Shown here piece after piece: positions 61,005-64,000 of a stretch of DNA of 64,000 bases. A program made the position numbers and the translations under genes. This stretch comes from CAZTTG01 sp964615935. GTDB lineage: Bacteria; Planctomycetota; UBA1135; GCA-002686595. The notes beneath the pieces were generated by a model. That model did no database searches, had not been told where the DNA came from, and saw only the letters and a program-made list of their open reading frames with translations. Every line of letters begins with the position of its first letter. The first letter of the stretch is position 1. The stretch spans positions 1-64,000 of the forward strand of contig CAZTTG010000001.1 of the NCBI GenBank assembly GCA_964615935.1. The letters are read 5' to 3'.

Positions 61005-63095
61005 TCAGCGCCCGACTCCCGGCTCCAGCTCGCGGCCCATCGCGTCGACGGGTCGAGTGATGCGGAGCCTCCCCGAGGGGATCAGCGACGCGAGCTGTGG
61101 CAGGTCGTACTCGCGCAGGGCGCCGTGCACGACCTGGGCCCACTGCCCGCTCGGCACCGGAGTTTCCACGACCTCGCTCCACGAGCGCAGACAGCGGTCG
61201 AGCTCGACCGAGGCGAAGAGCCCGGGCTCGAGGGCGGCGGCGTGGAGCGCCGGCGGGCCCGGCTCGCCGATGGCGAGGAGCCGGACCGGGACCCGCCCGC
61301 CGTCTCCGCCCGCGCGCTCCGCGAGCCAGTCCGCGCACATGAGGGCTTCCTCCGCGCGCATGCCCAGCCAGGAGCGCCCGATCAGGTACGCCAGGAGGAC
61401 GTCCGGCCAGCTCTCGCCGGCGTGCCGGGCGTAGTCCGCCCGCGCGCCCCGCCGCTGCAGCTCGCCGATGCCCCGCAGGTCGACCGCCAGGACCAGCCGG
61501 CCCTCGAGCGCCAGGGCCTCGAGGGGCCCGCCCGGGGCCGCATCGGCGTGCTTTCCCCCTTCGTGCAGGTAGAGCACGGGGGCTCCCGCCCGCCGGGGCG
61601 GCACGAAGGCCAGGGCGGGCAGGGGGACGAAGGCGCCCTCGGGGCGATCGGCCTCGACCCTCGGCTCGAGCGCGAGCTTCTCGATCCGGTAACCCTCGCG
61701 CTCGATGGCGCCCGCCGGTCGGGCCCGCAGCCGGGGGAGCTCGTCCAGGGGCCGGATCCCGGCCAGCTCGCGGACCCGCTCCCGGAGCTCCGCCGGCGCG
61801 CCCTCCGCCCACAGGCCGCGGCGCACCTCGAGGAGGCGCTCGTCCTCCTCGCGGTGCAGGTCGAAGACCGTCCGGGCCCCCTCCATCAGGACGACCTGGC
61901 CCCGCTCGGTGCACTGCAGCTCGGCGTCGCTGGCGACCGGCACATCGAGAGGCTCCACCACCTCGCCCTCCACCCCCGAGAGCCAACGCCGCATCCAGCC
62001 CACCATGGCGACGCGCAGCGCGGGCGAGAAGCCGTGCTCGGCGTCCGCTTCGACCAGATCGATCCGCTCGGGGAAGCCCAGGCGGTCGTAGAAGCGCCGG
62101 GCCCGCCCGAAGGTGGTCCGGGTCCCCTCGATCGGGAAGAAGTCCCGGGTGGCGGCGCAGATCAGGGTCGGTCGGGGGGCCCGCAGGATGGCGTACTCGG
62201 CGTGGTCCAGGCCCGCGGCGATCTGCCCGAAGACGTTCTGCTCCGCATCCTGGGGGCCGATCTCGGCCAGGAGGTGCTGGAAGTCGGTCAGGTAGCAGCT
62301 CGGCGCGGCGCAGCGGATCCGCGGGTCGAGGGCCATCAGGTAGCTGGTCTGGGTGCCGCCGCCGGAGTTGCCGCTGCACCCGATCCGCTCGGGATCGACG
62401 TCCTCGCGGCCGCACAGGTAGTCGATGGCGCGCACGCCGTCCCAGACCATGTGGGCGGCCAGGTTCTCCCCCAGCAGGACGCAGGCGGGCCCCAGGACCA
62501 TGTGCTCCTCGGTGGCGCGGAAGCGGCCCGTTCCATCCGCGGCCAGGACCTGCTTGCGCTCGCCCTGGCCGATGGGGTCGAAGCAGAGGGCGGCGACGCC
62601 GCTGCGGGCGAGCAGGATGCAGGCGCGCTGGTAGGACTCGGCCGCCTTGCCGTTCTGGCTGTGACCGCAGGGGACCAGGACGGCCGGGTGGGGCGGAGGG
62701 GAGTCGGGCAGGTAGAGCGCGGCGCTGACGCAGAAGCCCGGCCGGCTCTCGAAGAGCACCTTCTCGATCCGGAAGCCGTCGCGCAGGAGGACCCCGGTGA
62801 CGCGCGGCGAGAGGGGCGTGCGCTCGGGGAAGCCGCCCAGCCGCTCCTCGAACAGGCCCCGCATCCGGGCCTGGTAGGCGCTGAGCTCGGCGGGCTCGTC
62901 GATCTCCTCGAGGGCCGCCGCCGACCGCCTCGCGAGCTCTCCGGCGGCCTCAAGGAGCGCCTCCCCCACCAGGCGGTCGGCGGGCACTCCCCCGTGCCCC
63001 CCTCCCAGCACCCGCAGGTCCTCCTGGGCCCGGGCCCCCTCCGCGGCGGGGAGCAGGAGCGCCAGGGCCAGAGCCGCGGACCGGAGCGAGGACAT
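61005..63095 (-). CDS. secreted two-domain alpha/beta hydrolase, acetyl-xylan-esterase-like
   Basis: The product has 696 residues with a signal peptide ending near ARAQED. The first alpha/beta-hydrolase domain (about 100-390) has the oxyanion text VLVPCGHSQNGKAAESYQRA, the nucleophile elbow IGCSGNSGGGTQTSYL and the His block DAEHGFSPALRVAMVGW. A second, shorter hydrolase-like domain (about 480-690) has VLYLHEGGKHADAAPGGPLE, but its elbow reads LLAIGEPGPPALHAAAL with no Ser. It appears inactive, so only the first domain is likely catalytic. Such planctomycete enzymes probably remove acyl groups from polysaccharides. Its start lies 6 bases past the stop of the PmoA-like gene. Confidence 0.8.
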   Translation of the reverse strand: MSSLRSAALALALLLPAAEGARAQEDLRVLGGGHGGVPADRLVGEALLEAAGELARRSAAALEEIDEPAELSAYQARMRGLFEERLGGFPERTPLSPRVTGVLLRDGFRIEKVLFESRPGFCVSAALYLPDSPPPHPAVLVPCGHSQNGKAAESYQRACILLARSGVAALCFDPIGQGERKQVLAADGTGRFRATEEHMVLGPACVLLGENLAAHMVWDGVRAIDYLCGREDVDPERIGCSGNSGGGTQTSYLMALDPRIRCAAPSCYLTDFQHLLAEIGPQDAEQNVFGQIAAGLDHAEYAILRAPRPTLICAATRDFFPIEGTRTTFGRARRFYDRLGFPERIDLVEADAEHGFSPALRVAMVGWMRRWLSGVEGEVVEPLDVPVASDAELQCTERGQVVLMEGARTVFDLHREEDERLLEVRRGLWAEGAPAELRERVRELAGIRPLDELPRLRARPAGAIEREGYRIEKLALEPRVEADRPEGAFVPLPALAFVPPRRAGAPVLYLHEGGKHADAAPGGPLEALALEGRLVLAVDLRGIGELQRRGARADYARHAGESWPDVLLAYLIGRSWLGMRAEEALMCADWLAERAGGDGGRVPVRLLAIGEPGPPALHAAALEPGLFASVELDRCLRSWSEVVETPVPSGQWAQVVHGALREYDLPQLASLIPSGRLRITRPVDAMGRELEPGVGR

Positions 63096-63101
63096 GGGCG
63101 C

Positions 63102-64000
63102 CTACTCGCGCGTGAGCTCCGTCCGCACCGGCACGACGAACGCCCGGTACAGCTCCTGGCAGTCCTCCGCGGCGAGGCCCGCGTGCTTCTCGCCATCCAG
63201 CACCAGGATCCGATAGCGCAGCGCGAGGGGCTCGCCATCGCGGAGGCTCGCCGTGAAGAAGGCGCCGAAGCGCCCGTAGCTGCGGGTGTTGTAGACCGTC
63301 GGCCGGGGGTTGTCGGGATGGTCCATGTGCATCACGGCGTAGGCCTGCCCGCCCACGGGGAAGCGGCCCACCACCCAGGGGCATTCGCTCCAGTTGTCGT
63401 TCTCGCCCCCCTCGGCCGAGGCGGGGCGCAGGTAGGTGCACGACTCGGCATCGGCGACCTCCTGGGCGGCGCGGAACTGGAAGCCGGCATGGGCGGGGTC
63501 CCCGTCGAGGAGTACCTCTCCCGAGGCCGACGCCAGCTCGATCTCGAAGTCCATCAGGCGCAGGCCCTCGGGCTGCGCCCAGGTGGTGAGGGTGCGCCGG
63601 TCGCGGACGATGACCCCCCGCTCCCCGCCGACCCACTCGCTGGTCGAGATCGAGCGCGCCATCACGTGACCCAGCGCCTCGCGCTCGGGGGCGAAGCCCC
63701 GGTGCTGCTGCGACTCGCTGCGCCCCTCGCCGGCGAACCAGAAGTTGTGCTCCTCACCGGCGGCGATCGTCTTCGACCAGCCGATGAACAGGCCGCGGTG
63801 GTGGGGGTACTTGCCCCCCGGCCCCTTGGTGATGAGCTGCATCCCGTCGAAGCCGAAGAGGCGATGGTAGGTCTTGTAGGTGACCGCGAATTGCTCTGGA
63901 TCGAAGAGCGTGTGGTGCCGCCAGATCCGCCGCTGTCGGTGCAGCAGGTCCCGGTGGCCCTCCCGATCCACGAAGCGGAAGCGGGGCGACCGCAGGAGGT
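63102..64000 (-). CDS. PmoA-like (DUF6807) protein, 5' end outside the window
   Basis: The frame is open to the right edge of the window, so the N-terminus is missing; a GTG near 63971 is only internal. The visible 299 residues match the PmoA/DUF6807 family: GKYPHHRGLFIGW, the region around HMDHPDNPRPTVYNTRSYG and GRFGAFFTASLRDGEPLALR. These beta-sandwich proteins accompany secreted sugar-oxidising and esterase genes in Planctomycetes; despite the name, they are not methane monooxygenase subunits. The following esterase gene starts 6 bases after its stop, so the two are one operon. Function is unknown. Confidence 0.78.
   Translation of the reverse strand, partial: LLRSPRFRFVDREGHRDLLHRQRRIWRHHTLFDPEQFAVTYKTYHRLFGFDGMQLITKGPGGKYPHHRGLFIGWSKTIAAGEEHNFWFAGEGRSESQQHRGFAPEREALGHVMARSISTSEWVGGERGVIVRDRRTLTTWAQPEGLRLMDFEIELASASGEVLLDGDPAHAGFQFRAAQEVADAESCTYLRPASAEGGENDNWSECPWVVGRFPVGGQAYAVMHMDHPDNPRPTVYNTRSYGRFGAFFTASLRDGEPLALRYRILVLDGEKHAGLAAEDCQELYRAFVVPVRTELTRE

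Noticed and set aside
1..64000. tRNA, rRNA, riboswitch or insertion sequence
   Set aside because: I saw no cloverleaf-like tRNA sequences, ribosomal RNA text, transposase motifs or terminal inverted repeats. A dedicated search would be needed to exclude small RNAs.

Overview
This window is very GC-rich chromosomal DNA, most likely from a Planctomycetota-like bacterium recovered as a metagenome assembly. The taxonomic evidence is gene content, since no marker gene is present: Tat-exported Gfo/Idh/MocA oxidoreductases, sulfatase-like/TPR and sialidase genes, a Ser/Thr kinase with a large membrane tail, ECF sigma/anti-sigma pairs, M56/BlaI pairs, DUF5703 and PmoA-like (DUF6807) proteins. Two runs of 100 N are each flanked by an exact 55-bp repeat. 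Collapsing gap plus one repeat (155 bp) restores a single reading frame in both interrupted genes, so these are scaffolding joins.

Layout. 1-2.8 kb: two divergent carbohydrate-type secreted proteins and a hypothetical. 2.8-5.2 kb: BlaI-type repressor with a palindromic operator and a catalytically gutted M56/BlaR1 sensor fused to a prenyltransferase-like repeat domain. 5.5-9.1 kb: two coupled GT4 glycosyltransferases and an SGNH hydrolase. 9.3-15.1 kb: an ECF sigma/anti-sigma pair, a secreted protein homologous to the anti-sigma extracellular domain, a degenerate gluzincin-like protein and a secreted helical protein. 15.1-24.6 kb: a defence island, with a type IIG methylase remnant and then a coupled operon of AlbA_2/ATPase regulator, hsdM (frameshifted), hsdS, hsdR, a YgjP-type metallopeptidase and a DUF559-like nuclease. 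24.6-31.3 kb: SGNH hydrolase, xylulokinase, beta-lactamase-fold hydrolase, small membrane protein and Ser/Thr kinase. 31.3-47.1 kb: sulfatase-like/TPR protein, lipoprotein oligoendopeptidase F, sialidase, two Gfo/Idh/MocA proteins, ApbE, FGE-fold protein, acidic secreted protein, lipid kinase and a three-part glycoside hydrolase. 47.2-58.8 kb: FG-GAP repeat protein (frameshifted), CheX-like protein, cyclic-2,3-diphosphoglycerate-synthetase-like P-loop enzyme, TPR protein, PHP-domain metallohydrolase and a second ECF sigma/anti-sigma pair. 58.9-64 kb: a secreted thioredoxin-like protein with an in-frame TGA followed by a SECIS-like hairpin, an AmmeMemoRadiSam radical-SAM enzyme, a two-domain alpha/beta hydrolase and a PmoA-like protein running off the edge.

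How the genes fit together. Most genes serve uptake or breakdown of complex, possibly sialylated or amino-sugar glycans (sialidase, oxidoreductases, esterases, glycosidases, sugar kinase) and envelope signalling (two ECF systems, the BlaI/M56 pair, the kinase). The defence island is the clear accessory insertion. The observations most worth a second look are the candidate selenoprotein at 59.0-59.8 kb and the anti-sigma ectodomain paralogue at 10.9-11.9 kb. No rRNA, tRNA, CRISPR array or insertion sequence was seen.
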